25,398 nucleotides of DNA, taken from NCBI GenBank assembly GCA_949292445.1, contig CASEZU010000013.1:1-25398 (forward strand), in the 5' to 3' direction. The notes under the pieces are model-generated. The model did no database searches, was not told where the DNA came from, and worked only from the letters and a program-made list of their open reading frames with translations. This DNA is from an uncultured Spirochaetales bacterium. Its GTDB lineage: Bacteria > Spirochaetota > Spirochaetia > Sphaerochaetales > Sphaerochaetaceae. Shown piece by piece: positions 1-8,202 of this stretch; positions within the stretch are counted from its first letter, which is position 1, and every line of letters begins with the position of its first letter. The position numbers and the translations under genes are program-made.

Positions 1-137
1 CCTGTCTCAACAGGATCAAGATAGTACAACGGATCGAAATCATTCATCTCATGGTATCCATCGTAATATCCTAGAGAGGTACAGGAGGCGAATACGAATA
101 ATATACTTATTACCAAGACAAACAGCTTCTTTTTCAT
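1..137 (-). CDS. Lipoprotein, N-terminal part (runs off the window)
   Basis: The reverse strand opens with an ATG followed by a lysine-rich n-region (MKKK), a hydrophobic stretch and a lipobox-like FVFASC at about residues 14-19. This fits a type II signal peptide whose cysteine would be lipidated; spirochaete lipoboxes are often this relaxed. The mature part begins with Gly/Tyr/Asp-rich sequence. 45 codons are visible and the rest lies beyond position 1, so no function can be given. No strong ribosome binding site is visible. A TTGAAA lies about 18 nt before TGATAT just upstream and could be a promoter, divergent from the gene at 197. Confidence 0.7.
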   Translation of the reverse strand, partial: MKKKLFVLVISILFVFASCTSLGYYDGYHEMNDFDPLYYLDPVET

Positions 138-196
138 ATGCTCATGATATCACATGAATTTACGGAGAGCTTTCAATTCATGCTACCATATGCAAT

Positions 197-1444
197 ATGG
201 CAAATAACTTATCCTATTCGGTAGTTGGACAATTCATGGATGCAGCTGGTGTATTGGGAAACCTGCCTTTTGCATCAATGCAAGCACTGAAAATATGGAA
301 GGATAAACATCCAGCCTTCAAGCTATTCAGAGTATTCTCTAACGTTTCTTTTGCTTGGAGAGGAGAATATCTTCTAGCAGATAACAATCAGCCCATGAAG
401 GGAGATCCCGAATCAAATCTAACCCTCATTATGGCCAAAAACTATAATGACATACTCAATGGCAAGTTCCGTAAGTTCATACACAAGGAAATGAACATGA
501 AGGAAACTGTCCATAGATTCCTAAAGCATCCTGAAGACGCAGATGAGATCACAGCAATACTGAATTCAGAGAATGGAGCTGAATATGCTAAGCGAATAAC
601 AGAATATACCGATTCTAGACTCGATAGTGGTTTCTATTCTCTAGATTATGTGGAGCAGTATTTCGATATGGAACGTCAGATTCTGGAGATTGTCGGACAG
701 GATACGTTCAAGGAGATAATCGTTCCAGACTCCGATGCATGCAGAATCATAGATGAAGCGGAACTCAAGGAAATCAAAGAAGACCTGGTGAAGTATCTCT
801 CACCAGTATTCATAGATTTATCCAAGACAAAAACATCAGGCAGGAAACTGGAAAATGTGCAAGGCATCCTGATTGGCACTGCCAATGATGAATACAAAAT
901 CATAATCGCCCTGATAGCCGAGGATCTGAAAAGGCCAGAGATTCACACCCTCACTTATTCTCCTCAGAAGTTCATAGATGTACTGCTTGGCAAACGTCCA
1001 GAGAATTATAACTGGAATGATACTCTCTATACGGACAGGATGAAGGATTATCACAAGAAGTTATTTGCTGACAGCCTAGCATTCATCATCAAATACAGGT
1101 TGATTGAGAAAGCTGATAAACCTGTCATGATGATTGTGACAAAACGTGAAAAACGAGCGACCAGAATTGAGAGAACTGCACCTACAGATAATCTCAATAA
1201 TCAGCCGTTTTTCATCCATAAGCTTGTCCATCTGACGGCAGAATATAAATATCCTAAATCCAAACGGAAGGTTCCATCCTCCACGTTGAATAAAGAAGGA
1301 AAACATCAGGAAACAACACCTGTCAGAGCTCATATAAGGCAGCTGGAAAATGCAGCAGGTGAAATCAGAACCATATATGTCAGATCATATGAACGGAACC
1401 AATGGAGGAATGACAGAGTGGTTATCAAAACAGTGAGAAAATAG
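197..1444 (+). CDS. Hypothetical protein (415 aa), AT-rich orphan next to a tRNA
   Basis: I do not recognise the family. The ORF is intact and soluble-looking, with no signal peptide or membrane segment, and is mixed alpha/beta with many Lys/Glu. The last 60 residues are basic and carry a pattern of the type TPVRAHIRQ...IYVRSYERNQW. Similar His/Arg/aromatic tails occur at the ends of some phage or plasmid proteins; that comparison is from memory and weak. The ATG at 197 has no good Shine-Dalgarno, and the nearest upstream in-frame stop is at 155-157, so the start is uncertain. Base use is visibly more AT-rich than the metabolic genes to the right. It lies on the 3' side of the tRNA-Cys gene. 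Both facts suggest acquisition by transfer. Confidence 0.6.
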   Translation: MANNLSYSVVGQFMDAAGVLGNLPFASMQALKIWKDKHPAFKLFRVFSNVSFAWRGEYLLADNNQPMKGDPESNLTLIMAKNYNDILNGKFRKFIHKEMNMKETVHRFLKHPEDADEITAILNSENGAEYAKRITEYTDSRLDSGFYSLDYVEQYFDMERQILEIVGQDTFKEIIVPDSDACRIIDEAELKEIKEDLVKYLSPVFIDLSKTKTSGRKLENVQGILIGTANDEYKIIIALIAEDLKRPEIHTLTYSPQKFIDVLLGKRPENYNWNDTLYTDRMKDYHKKLFADSLAFIIKYRLIEKADKPVMMIVTKREKRATRIERTAPTDNLNNQPFFIHKLVHLTAEYKYPKSKRKVPSSTLNKEGKHQETTPVRAHIRQLENAAGEIRTIYVRSYERNQWRNDRVVIKTVRK

Positions 1445-1474
1445 TAAATCCCATGTTTAACGCGCATGTATAGA

Positions 1475-1496
1475 CACTGCAATTTATCAGTGCTTT
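1475..1496 (+). terminator. Possible weak terminator of the orphan gene
   Basis: A 5-bp stem CACTG/CAGTG (1475-1479 with 1488-1492) with an 8-nt AT-rich loop is followed by CTTTT, 31 nt after the stop codon. The stem is short and the call weak. Apart from this I see nothing in 1445-1645. Confidence 0.25.
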
Positions 1497-1645
1497 TGCA
1501 TGGTGTAAAGGATTCTCTACACGAGGTGTCGAAAAGAGGAATAGTCTCGGAGGATGGCCTTATCGATATGTTTTATACTGAAATCCAGCTTCCAGATAGT
1601 AACAAATTATGAAAATCAAATAGTTTTTAGATTGACTATCCATAT

Positions 1646-1675
1646 AAAAAGCCCCCTGATAGTATTCAAGGAGCT
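1646..1675 (-). terminator. Intrinsic terminator of tRNA-Cys
   Basis: Read on the minus strand, AGCTCCTTGA (1675-1666) pairs over 10 bp, including three G-T pairs in the DNA notation, with TCAGGGGGCT (1659-1650). The loop is 6 nt and TTTTTA follows. It begins 4 nt after the tRNA 3' end, as expected for a single-gene tRNA transcript. Confidence 0.85.
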
Positions 1676-1679
1676 CTAG

Positions 1680-1753
1680 AGGTGCGAATCGGATTCGAAC
1701 CGATGAAAAACGGTTTTGCAGACCGTCCCCTTAGGCCACTTGGGTATCGCACC
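1680..1753 (-). tRNA. tRNA-Cys (anticodon GCA)
   Basis: The reverse complement folds as a complete tRNA. The 7-bp acceptor is GGTGCGA/TCGCACC, the D arm contains CCAAGTGGCCTAAGGGG, the anticodon stem is CGGTC...GACCG-like with loop CTGCAAA (anticodon GCA), and the T arm contains TTCGAAT. Position 73 is U, a known identity element for cysteine tRNAs. The 3' CCA is not encoded and must be added after transcription. It has its own promoter and terminator and appears to be transcribed alone. Confidence 0.96.
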
Positions 1754-1770
1754 AGTCGGTTTACTTCATG

Positions 1771-1799
1771 AATCTAGCAGATTTCCAGCATGTTGTCTA
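1771..1799 (-). promoter_or_regulatory. Sigma-70-type promoter of tRNA-Cys
   Basis: On the minus strand TAGACA (1799-1794) is separated by exactly 17 nt from TAGATT (1776-1771). This would place the transcription start about 10-16 nt before the mature tRNA 5' end. The -35 box overlaps an inverted copy of the GTAGACAA repeat found at 1814-1848. Confidence 0.55.
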
Positions 1800-1813
1800 T
1801 CTGTCTGCACTTT

Positions 1814-1848
1814 GTAGACAATATATCATCAAACAGTAGACAATATAT
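1814..1848 (+). repeat. Two 13-bp direct repeats upstream of the exported protein gene
   Basis: GTAGACAATATAT occurs at 1814-1826 and again at 1836-1848, with 22 bp between starts (two helical turns), just before the ribosome binding site of the gene at 1866. A one-mismatch inverted copy (TTGTCTAT) lies at 1793-1800. Spacing and position suggest a regulator binding site, but no clear -35/-10 pair can be set within it. Confidence 0.6.
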
Positions 1849-1865
1849 CTACAGAGGAGGCAGCC

Positions 1866-2447
1866 ATGAAGAGAATCCTGACAGCTGTTATTATCGCGGT
1901 TGTATTATCAGCATCAATCTATGCAGCTGGAGATTTCGGAAATCTTGGCATAACAGGAGGCTACACCTCCAAGGAAAACACGGCACTTTTCGGCTTCAAT
2001 GGCACCTACCAGTTCACTGCGGATGTCTCAGATTACGTCGGCATAGGCTTCGGCACACACGCGGACTTCGCATTCGGCCTCAATCATCCAGACAGACTTC
2101 CTCTGTTTTTCGGCTGGCTGTTCGGCATGGGGCTGGATCTCTGCTTCAACGACTCAATGGCTCTGAATATCTCAATGGGCCCGGCAATGGTATTGGAGAC
2201 AGGTGCATACGATGGCTCTGTCGGAATAGGAATCGGGCTCGATGCAGCATTCTCCTGCTACTTCGACCGGCAGCATTCCGTAGGGTTATCAGCAGGAGCG
2301 ACAATATATCCGCAGTTCGTTGTCATCGATGACAGCAGGGATGATGTCTTCAGCATTGCCGCATTAGGCTACATTGGACTGGCACTGCGTTTTCCGGCTC
2401 CGGCATCGCTGCTGGCACTGCCAGCCCTGCCCTATATCATCTACTGA
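1866..2447 (+). CDS. Exported small outer-membrane beta-barrel-like protein
   Basis: The 193-aa product starts with a Sec signal peptide (MKR, hydrophobic core, likely cleavage after SIYA near residue 20). The rest is Gly/Phe/Tyr-rich with alternating hydrophobic residues and motifs such as GIGFGTHADFAFG and VGIGIGLDAAFS, and it ends in a tyrosine. This is typical of small spirochaete outer-membrane barrels. An excellent ribosome binding site (GAGGAGG, 1854-1860) sits 5 nt before the ATG. The stop overlaps the stop of the convergent gene by 7 bp. The specific function is unknown; an alternative is a periplasmic beta-sandwich protein. Confidence 0.75.
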   Translation: MKRILTAVIIAVVLSASIYAAGDFGNLGITGGYTSKENTALFGFNGTYQFTADVSDYVGIGFGTHADFAFGLNHPDRLPLFFGWLFGMGLDLCFNDSMALNISMGPAMVLETGAYDGSVGIGIGLDAAFSCYFDRQHSVGLSAGATIYPQFVVIDDSRDDVFSIAALGYIGLALRFPAPASLLALPALPYIIY

Positions 2448-3619
2448 GGATCCTCTCCGGAGAAAACTTTCGCAGCAAGGCCCTTTATCGCTTTGAACTG
2501 ATGATCCGCAGGCAGCATCGTCCAGCTCTTGGTGCGCTTGAAAACAACGCCCTGATCAGTCAGCTCAGTGGAATAGAAGCCAAGTCCCAGACGGGGATTG
2601 TCATAGCTCATGAAGCCGTTTCCGATCAGTATCATCCGCGATTCACCCGGTTCCAGAGATAGATTCCTCGTCCCTTTCGGCCCTGTATTGAACCCAAGCG
2701 TGACGGCCCTGATCTCCGGAGTGGCGCCATCGAAAAGCGCCCATGGGGCATCCATTCTTCCCAGATAGTTCTGGGTGATATCCACATTCGGGAACGCAAA
2801 AACGCCATCCTCAGCAGAATGCGGAGTGAACATGAAATAAAGCAGCTGGCACTTAGGATTATTGACCGCAGCCCAGGCAAGAGGAACTTTGTCAGGGACC
2901 TTTCCTATGAAATAATCATAGGTACCGGTAGGAGGCGGCACATAACCGGCATCGGCATTTCCGCCGCGCACTAGCGGCGCATGCTTCAGTTCATCGAAAA
3001 GCATTCCCGGCAGGAAGCGGTTCACGCCAGACTCCCTCCGTGACAGGGCATAAGCGGTCCAGTATTTCGCGTTCGAGGAAATGAGGGAACCGGTTTCCAG
3101 AAGAGGAGCAGCTATCATGCTGTGCCATGATGCAGATCCCATCAGAGTCTCCTGACCTGTATTCGTGATCCTTATCGCAGTATAGAGCACAGGATGCCCC
3201 GGAAGGAGCATATCGATCTTCTCAAGCCTGTAGCGGTTTCCTTCCTCGCGGCTCTTCATCTCGGAAAGACGCCAAACACCGCCATGATCCTCCTCCGTCC
3301 CATAACGCCGGAGAGTCCAGTAGGTATTGACGGAACTGATATGCTCCCCGGATGACGACGGGAACGTGAAATAGCCGCCCCCCGCCTGATAAAGCGCCTC
3401 GCTCCCCTGCCACCACTCACTGTTGTCATCCGAGATGACACCGGCGCCGGTACCGCGGAAATACGGCAGGGAAAGGGCATTGATCCTCGCTCCGGAAAGG
3501 GTTCTGGACGTCAGCTCAAGGAGAACCTCCCCCTGATCCTCTATCAGGGACGAGAAGATATCATTGGACATATATGTCGCATAACGTCCTTCCCAGAGAG
3601 ATAGCCTCCTGATATCCAT
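2441..3619 (-). CDS. Carbohydrate-binding-fold hypothetical protein (galactose mutarotase-like)
   Basis: This is a 392-aa cytoplasmic protein without a signal peptide. It is rich in Trp, Tyr and Gly and has an all-beta look. The motifs VNTYWTLRRYG, LYTAIRITNTGQETL and a C-terminal GFYSTELTDQGVVF resemble the aldose-epimerase/sugar-binding superfamily, but I cannot assign it to a named family or reaction. The start is well supported by AGGAGG 8 nt upstream of the ATG. It is transcribed divergently from the alpha-galactosidase across 70 bp, so a role in handling galactosides or in converting sugar anomers is plausible but inferred. Confidence 0.55.
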   Translation of the reverse strand: MDIRRLSLWEGRYATYMSNDIFSSLIEDQGEVLLELTSRTLSGARINALSLPYFRGTGAGVISDDNSEWWQGSEALYQAGGGYFTFPSSSGEHISSVNTYWTLRRYGTEEDHGGVWRLSEMKSREEGNRYRLEKIDMLLPGHPVLYTAIRITNTGQETLMGSASWHSMIAAPLLETGSLISSNAKYWTAYALSRRESGVNRFLPGMLFDELKHAPLVRGGNADAGYVPPPTGTYDYFIGKVPDKVPLAWAAVNNPKCQLLYFMFTPHSAEDGVFAFPNVDITQNYLGRMDAPWALFDGATPEIRAVTLGFNTGPKGTRNLSLEPGESRMILIGNGFMSYDNPRLGLGFYSTELTDQGVVFKRTKSWTMLPADHQFKAIKGLAAKVFSGEDPQ

Positions 3620-3689
3620 CGCGTCCTCCTGATACCGACAAACGGATCAATCTGATATAGTATGATAAAGCATAATCCAGAGGTTATCC

Positions 3690-5954
3690 ATGATCGAAGC
3701 ATTGTCGAACAGCATATTCCATCTCTCCACTGACAGCACGAGCTATATAATCCGGATACTGGAAACAGGACACGCCGAACATATCTATTACGGAAAGAAG
3801 CTGAGGGATGCCGCAGCATCCGTGGCAGCAATGGGAGAAAAGCGCTATGCACGGCCGGGCATGGGAACATATACCGACAGGGAATTCACGACGCTTGTGC
3901 TCGACGATGCGAAACTTGAGTTCTCGGCGGAGGGGCGCGGCGACTACCGCACTCCGCTTGTGGCTGTATCATCGGGAAAGGACGGAGAGAGGACGCTTGA
4001 CCTCCGCTACGCCGGCAGCAGGATCGAAAAGGGTACGAAGAAGATGCAGAACCTTCCGCTTCCGCAGGCAAAGGATCCGTACGGGGAGGCTGACACACTC
4101 GATCTGGTATTCATAGATACTGTCAGGCATATCGAACTCACGCTGACATACACTGTCTTCCCGTCAACAGACACGATAGTCCGCCGGAGCACAGTGAGGA
4201 ACACATCCGGAGATAAGGTCATCATAAGAGCCCTCGCATCCGCACAGCTGGATTTCAGGGAAACCGGGATGAAAGCAATAACCTTCTCCGGGACATGGGG
4301 ACGTGAGTTTGAAAGGAATGACACAGAGCTCACGGCAGGAACATTCATATCGGAAAGCCGCCGCATGGCGTCATCTGCGGAGGCGAATCCCGGCTTCTTC
4401 CTGATCAGACAGAACGGCTGCAGCTATGCGCTGAACCTCATCTACTCAGGAGCGCACAGAATGAGCGCATCCGTGACGGAACACGGAATGACACATGTGG
4501 TGTGGGGAATCAACCCTGACATGTTCTCCTGGGTACTCGAAAGCGGAGAGAGTTTCGAGGCGCCCGAAGCTGTGATGACATTCAGCGAAGAAGGCCCGGA
4601 AGCTGCCGGAGACAGGATGAAGAGATTCATATCCTCATCGGTGCTGCGCTCATCATGGAAGGACAGGATGCGTCCCCTGATGCTCGACACATGGGAAGCT
4701 CTGCATTTCACGACATCGGAAAGCAGGATAGAAGCCATCACAAAAGGTGCTGCGGCAATGGGCTGCGAGGGCGTGCTCGTGAATGATGGCTGGTTCGGAG
4801 CGCGGAACAGCGACAGGACAAGCCTGGGAGACTGGCATGTCAACACGCAGAAGATCCCGTCCGGAATAACTGAACTCGCAGCCTCCGTGCACAGGCTGGG
4901 GCTTCTATTCGGCCTCTGGTTCGAACCGGAGGCGGTAAGTGTCAAATCAATGCTCTACAAGGCCCATCCCGAGTGGATAATAGGCAGGGACGGCGAGAAA
5001 AACGCTGAGGGAAGGCATGAGGAGATACTGGACATTACCCGCTATGACGTACAGGACTGGATCATATCCACGATAGTCAGGCTGGCTGATCTTGTACATC
5101 TGGATTATCTCAGGTGGGATATGAACAGGCATTATTCGGATCTCTATACGCTCACAGGCATCAGGGATTACGGAATGTATGCCCACGAATACGCCTCAGC
5201 ACTGTACAGAATTCTCTCATCAATCGGAGAGCGATGCCCTGAGATGTATATCGAAACCTCAGCAGGAGGCGGCGCGAGATTCGACCTCGGGATGCTCAGC
5301 GTGTCAGCATCAATAACACCGAGCTGCATCTCCGATCCGATTGAAAGAGCGAGAATACTCTCCGCGGCCTCTCTGATGTATCCGCAGTCTGTAATAGGGA
5401 CAGTTGTCTCTCCATCCCCTAACAGCGCCACAAGAAGGATCGTGGACAGGGAGACAAGATTCAATATCGCAGCTTTCGGCGTCCTCTCCTACTCAATGGA
5501 TCCGAGCACCTTCTCACGGATGGAGATGAAGGCATTCAGGGAGCAGACTGAGTTCTACAAGACATTCAGGCCGCTTTTAGAGACAGGCAGGTTCAGGGTT
5601 GTGGAGAACGGAAACAGGCTGATCTGGACAGTATCCGACGAAGACAGGTCCACGATATTGCTGCTCTATCTGCAGAAGATGATCAGGCCGAACACCACCG
5701 CAGAGAGGCTGACAGTGCCGGATGCGAATGAGAACTATACATACCGTGTCTTCTCCAGAAGCCACACAATACCGGAGAAGGAGGCATATGCATACCCTGA
5801 GGAATCGGAATGCTACGAGATTCCAGGGGATGCCCTCAGATGGGGAGGCATCTCGATGGTGGAACAGCTGTCGGGAATAGGCCACCACGATGGCATGAGG
5901 ATGCTCGGCGACTATGCCTCCAGGCTCTACATCATCAGGAGGATCGATAAATGA
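3690..5954 (+). CDS. Alpha-galactosidase, glycoside hydrolase family 36
   Basis: The 754-aa protein matches GH36 in length and layout: an N-terminal beta-supersandwich (about 1-320), a (beta/alpha)8 barrel (about 330-650) and a C-terminal beta domain. Family motifs seen are DTWEALHF, LVNDGWFGARN followed by SLGDWHVN, FGLWFEPEAV, and YLRWDMNRH with nucleophile Asp477. Asp549 in ISDPIER lies where the acid/base sits. It should release terminal alpha-1,6-galactose from melibiose or raffinose-type sugars inside the cell, since there is no signal peptide. Oddities: the usual ESCSSGGGR is ETSAGGGAR, and the loop after the acid/base is about three residues shorter than the usual SDDTDAIER, so specificity may differ. 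The stop overlaps the gpsA start (ATGA). Confidence 0.9.
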   Translation: MIEALSNSIFHLSTDSTSYIIRILETGHAEHIYYGKKLRDAAASVAAMGEKRYARPGMGTYTDREFTTLVLDDAKLEFSAEGRGDYRTPLVAVSSGKDGERTLDLRYAGSRIEKGTKKMQNLPLPQAKDPYGEADTLDLVFIDTVRHIELTLTYTVFPSTDTIVRRSTVRNTSGDKVIIRALASAQLDFRETGMKAITFSGTWGREFERNDTELTAGTFISESRRMASSAEANPGFFLIRQNGCSYALNLIYSGAHRMSASVTEHGMTHVVWGINPDMFSWVLESGESFEAPEAVMTFSEEGPEAAGDRMKRFISSSVLRSSWKDRMRPLMLDTWEALHFTTSESRIEAITKGAAAMGCEGVLVNDGWFGARNSDRTSLGDWHVNTQKIPSGITELAASVHRLGLLFGLWFEPEAVSVKSMLYKAHPEWIIGRDGEKNAEGRHEEILDITRYDVQDWIISTIVRLADLVHLDYLRWDMNRHYSDLYTLTGIRDYGMYAHEYASALYRILSSIGERCPEMYIETSAGGGARFDLGMLSVSASITPSCISDPIERARILSAASLMYPQSVIGTVVSPSPNSATRRIVDRETRFNIAAFGVLSYSMDPSTFSRMEMKAFREQTEFYKTFRPLLETGRFRVVENGNRLIWTVSDEDRSTILLLYLQKMIRPNTTAERLTVPDANENYTYRVFSRSHTIPEKEAYAYPEESECYEIPGDALRWGGISMVEQLSGIGHHDGMRMLGDYASRLYIIRRIDK

Positions 5955-6910
5955 ACAACATAGTCATAGCAGGTGCGGGAACGTTCGGGACAGCAGTTGC
6001 TGAACGCCTTGCCTGGAACATAAACAACAGGGTCACACTCCACACGATAGAGACAGACGTGGAGAAGGAGATAAACGAGAAGCACACGAACAGGAAATAC
6101 TTTCCCACGCGCTTCCTGAACAGGTACCTCTCCGCGACATCGGACTTCTCGGTCTTCAGCGAAGCCGATGTGATCATGCTTGTGATTCCGTCAAAGGCGA
6201 TCGTGTCCTTTTCCGAGGAGATAAGGAAGAACACGGAGAAAGAACCGCTGATCATAAACCTCGCGAAAGGAATGAGCGATGACGGCGCATTCATCACTGA
6301 GAACATACCTTTCATGCGCACGGCAAGCATGAAGGGACCATCATTCGCGATCGAGACGATAAACGGCTTCCCGACATCATTCACATTCGGCGGAAAGCGT
6401 GAGGATTATGAGTACTTCAGGAAGCAGGTGCTTCCGGACACCCAGTTCTCACTGGATTATTCCAGCGATGTGAGGGCTGTGGAGCTGATGAGCATCCTGA
6501 AGAACATGTATGCCATCGCAATAGGAATCGTCTCAGGAAAATTCAACAGCCCTAATGTCGACTTCCTCGTCTACACGAAAGCAGTCAATGAAATGAGGGG
6601 ACTGCTGCGGATCTTCGAATGCAGCGAGGATACGATCTTCCGCTACTGCGGCATAGGCGATCTCGGACTCACCGCTCTCAATGATCTCTCGAGGAACAGG
6701 ACACTCGGCATGCTCATAGGAAAAGGTTTCGGCTATGATCCTGACTCGAAGTCCTCGACAGTCGTTGAAGGACTGAGGACCGTGAAGCTCATCGGCGAGA
6801 TAACAAGGCAGAAGGGAGTAGCAGAGGACTTCCCGCTGGTGCAGGCACTGTATCGCCTGCTCTACGAAGGCGAGAACCTCAACAGCTACACACTTGCTGT
6901 CCTCGGATGA
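5951..6910 (+). CDS. gpsA: Glycerol-3-phosphate dehydrogenase (NAD(P)+)
   Basis: The 319-aa enzyme reduces dihydroxyacetone phosphate to sn-glycerol-3-phosphate, the backbone for phospholipids. An N-terminal Rossmann fold starts with GAGTFGTA (residues 8-15). NLAKGM and GPSFAIE follow, as does the catalytic lysine in LKNMYAIAIG (Lys184). The C-terminal substrate helix GIGDLGLTALNDLSRNRTLG is diagnostic. Length is normal. The ATG overlaps the stop of the alpha-galactosidase, and AGGAGG (5939-5944) lies 6 nt before it, so the two genes are translationally coupled. I see no reason in pathway terms for that pairing beyond central carbon supply. Confidence 0.95.
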   Translation: MNNIVIAGAGTFGTAVAERLAWNINNRVTLHTIETDVEKEINEKHTNRKYFPTRFLNRYLSATSDFSVFSEADVIMLVIPSKAIVSFSEEIRKNTEKEPLIINLAKGMSDDGAFITENIPFMRTASMKGPSFAIETINGFPTSFTFGGKREDYEYFRKQVLPDTQFSLDYSSDVRAVELMSILKNMYAIAIGIVSGKFNSPNVDFLVYTKAVNEMRGLLRIFECSEDTIFRYCGIGDLGLTALNDLSRNRTLGMLIGKGFGYDPDSKSSTVVEGLRTVKLIGEITRQKGVAEDFPLVQALYRLLYEGENLNSYTLAVLG

Positions 6911-6911
6911 C

Positions 6912-6935
6912 AAAAGAGGCCGGATCACGGCCTCT
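6912..6935 (-). terminator. Intrinsic terminator of the mrp-nudix-SIMPL operon
   Basis: A perfect 8-bp stem AGAGGCCG/CGGCCTCT with a 5-nt loop lies between two convergent genes. On the minus strand it is followed by TTTTG, so it ends the leftward operon. On the plus strand there is no T run, so it would stop gpsA transcription only weakly. Confidence 0.75.
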
Positions 6936-6943
6936 CCTGATGA

Positions 6944-7630
6944 TCATTCAACAAGACGAAAAACAGCGGAGACCTCGTCGCTGACGGGGATTGTGCCGGA
7001 GTAGTATTCCATTCCGCTGCTGCCTGATGCTTCCATTGCATACACCTTTGCCGCCCTATATTCCGGGGCCATGCTGTCCGTGGAGGATATGGAGACCAGA
7101 TCTCCGAGAATGAAGCCCGAGGCAGTGGCATAAACAGAGGCTTTGTCCACCGCATCATGCACCGCAAGCTCCCTCGCCTTCCTCATCTCGATGCTCTTGT
7201 CGCTCTTATCGGCCACTACCGACGATATCTCAATGCCGTCAAGCTCAGAAAGAGCAGAGATCGCCTCTCCGGCTTTTTCCATGTCGCGGAGGATGACACT
7301 GACCCGCTGCACGGCGATCTGCCCGTCAGGAACAGCGCTTCCATCCGCATATGAATAGGATGGAGAGACGGAGAAATAGACTGTAGTGACATCCTCAGGG
7401 AGCACCCCGTAGTCATCCTTGAGCACAGCAACCGCGTGGTTGATCATTCCCGAAGTGACAGACCGGGCCTCCTCCGTGGTGTGTCCCTTGTAGGTGGAAG
7501 TCACAGAGAATGAGATGATGTCCGGCTGGGCCTCGACGACGGCACTCCCCTTCACCGATACTGTAGGCCCGTCAACACTCTGGCAGGAAGCGAGAAGAAC
7601 TGCTGCAAGCAATGCAAGGATGGCTCTCAT
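6944..7630 (-). CDS. SIMPL-domain (DUF541) lipoprotein
   Basis: The 228-aa protein has a lipoprotein signal peptide with lipobox LLASC (Cys16). The remainder matches the SIMPL/DUF541 pattern: VSVKGSAVVEAQPDIISFSV near the start, paired alpha/beta repeats, and RKARELAVHDAVDKASVYA in the middle. Members are periplasmic or surface proteins whose biochemical role is poorly defined. It is the last gene of a minus-strand operon. Its ATG follows the NUDIX stop by 2 nt, and the ribosome binding site AGGAGA lies within the end of that gene. Confidence 0.85.
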   Translation of the reverse strand: MRAILALLAAVLLASCQSVDGPTVSVKGSAVVEAQPDIISFSVTSTYKGHTTEEARSVTSGMINHAVAVLKDDYGVLPEDVTTVYFSVSPSYSYADGSAVPDGQIAVQRVSVILRDMEKAGEAISALSELDGIEISSVVADKSDKSIEMRKARELAVHDAVDKASVYATASGFILGDLVSISSTDSMAPEYRAAKVYAMEASGSSGMEYYSGTIPVSDEVSAVFRLVE

Positions 7631-7632
7631 GA

Positions 7633-8202
7633 TTATCTCCTGAGCTGGGGATGTGACTCGGCATACCGGAGGAAGAATCCGATTGCCATCATCATTATCC
7701 CGTTATCGTAAAGACCTGTTCCCATGTCACGGATCACTTCCTCGACAGGAACCTCTATCACATCTATCGTCTCATTCGGATCAAGCGACTGGCCGGCCTT
7801 TTTCTCAAGCCCGGTGACGAGGAAGAAAGACTGCCTGTTCGACATGAAGGCATTGTTGGGGCAGACATTTCCCAGCTCGATGAAGTCCCCGGTCATTCCG
7901 GTTTCCTCCATCAGCTCGCGCTTTGCAGCCTCAATGGCTTCCTCCCCTTTCTCCACGAGCCCGGCAGGGAACTCTCTTGTGACAGATTCCGAGCCGTGCC
8001 TGAACTGCTCCTCCATGATGAAATAGGGAACGCCGTCTTTCAGGAACCAGGGGATCGCGACTATCCAGTCAGGAGACTCGATCTCGACGAAGCTGCCCTT
8101 CCTGCCGTCCTGAGCCTCGCGCTCTGCTGTCAGCACATTGAATATGTGGCAGTCCAGAACCTTTTTCTTGGAAAGCGTCCTCCAGAGAAGGTCATCTCTC
8201 AT
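7633..8202 (-). CDS. NUDIX hydrolase, ADP-ribose pyrophosphatase type
   Basis: The start is set at the ATG at 8202, which overlaps the Mrp stop by one base (TAATG) and has GAGGAAG just upstream. A longer reading to 8259 would run inside mrp. The 189-aa product contains a perfect Nudix box, GLVEKGEEAIEAAKRELMEE followed by TG (Gx5Ex7REUxEExGU), which binds the divalent metal. An upstream EFPAG is typical of ADP-sugar hydrolases. It probably cleaves ADP-ribose or a related nucleoside diphosphate sugar to AMP plus sugar phosphate in the cytosol. It is translationally coupled to mrp. Confidence 0.88.
   Translation of the reverse strand: MRDDLLWRTLSKKKVLDCHIFNVLTAEREAQDGRKGSFVEIESPDWIVAIPWFLKDGVPYFIMEEQFRHGSESVTREFPAGLVEKGEEAIEAAKRELMEETGMTGDFIELGNVCPNNAFMSNRQSFFLVTGLEKKAGQSLDPNETIDVIEVPVEEVIRDMGTGLYDNGIMMMAIGFFLRYAESHPQLRR

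Noticed and set aside
1790..2332. A 180-aa plus-strand frame overlapping the exported protein
   Set aside because: The product is Arg/Leu/Cys-rich and domainless. The other frame has the ribosome binding site and a signal peptide.
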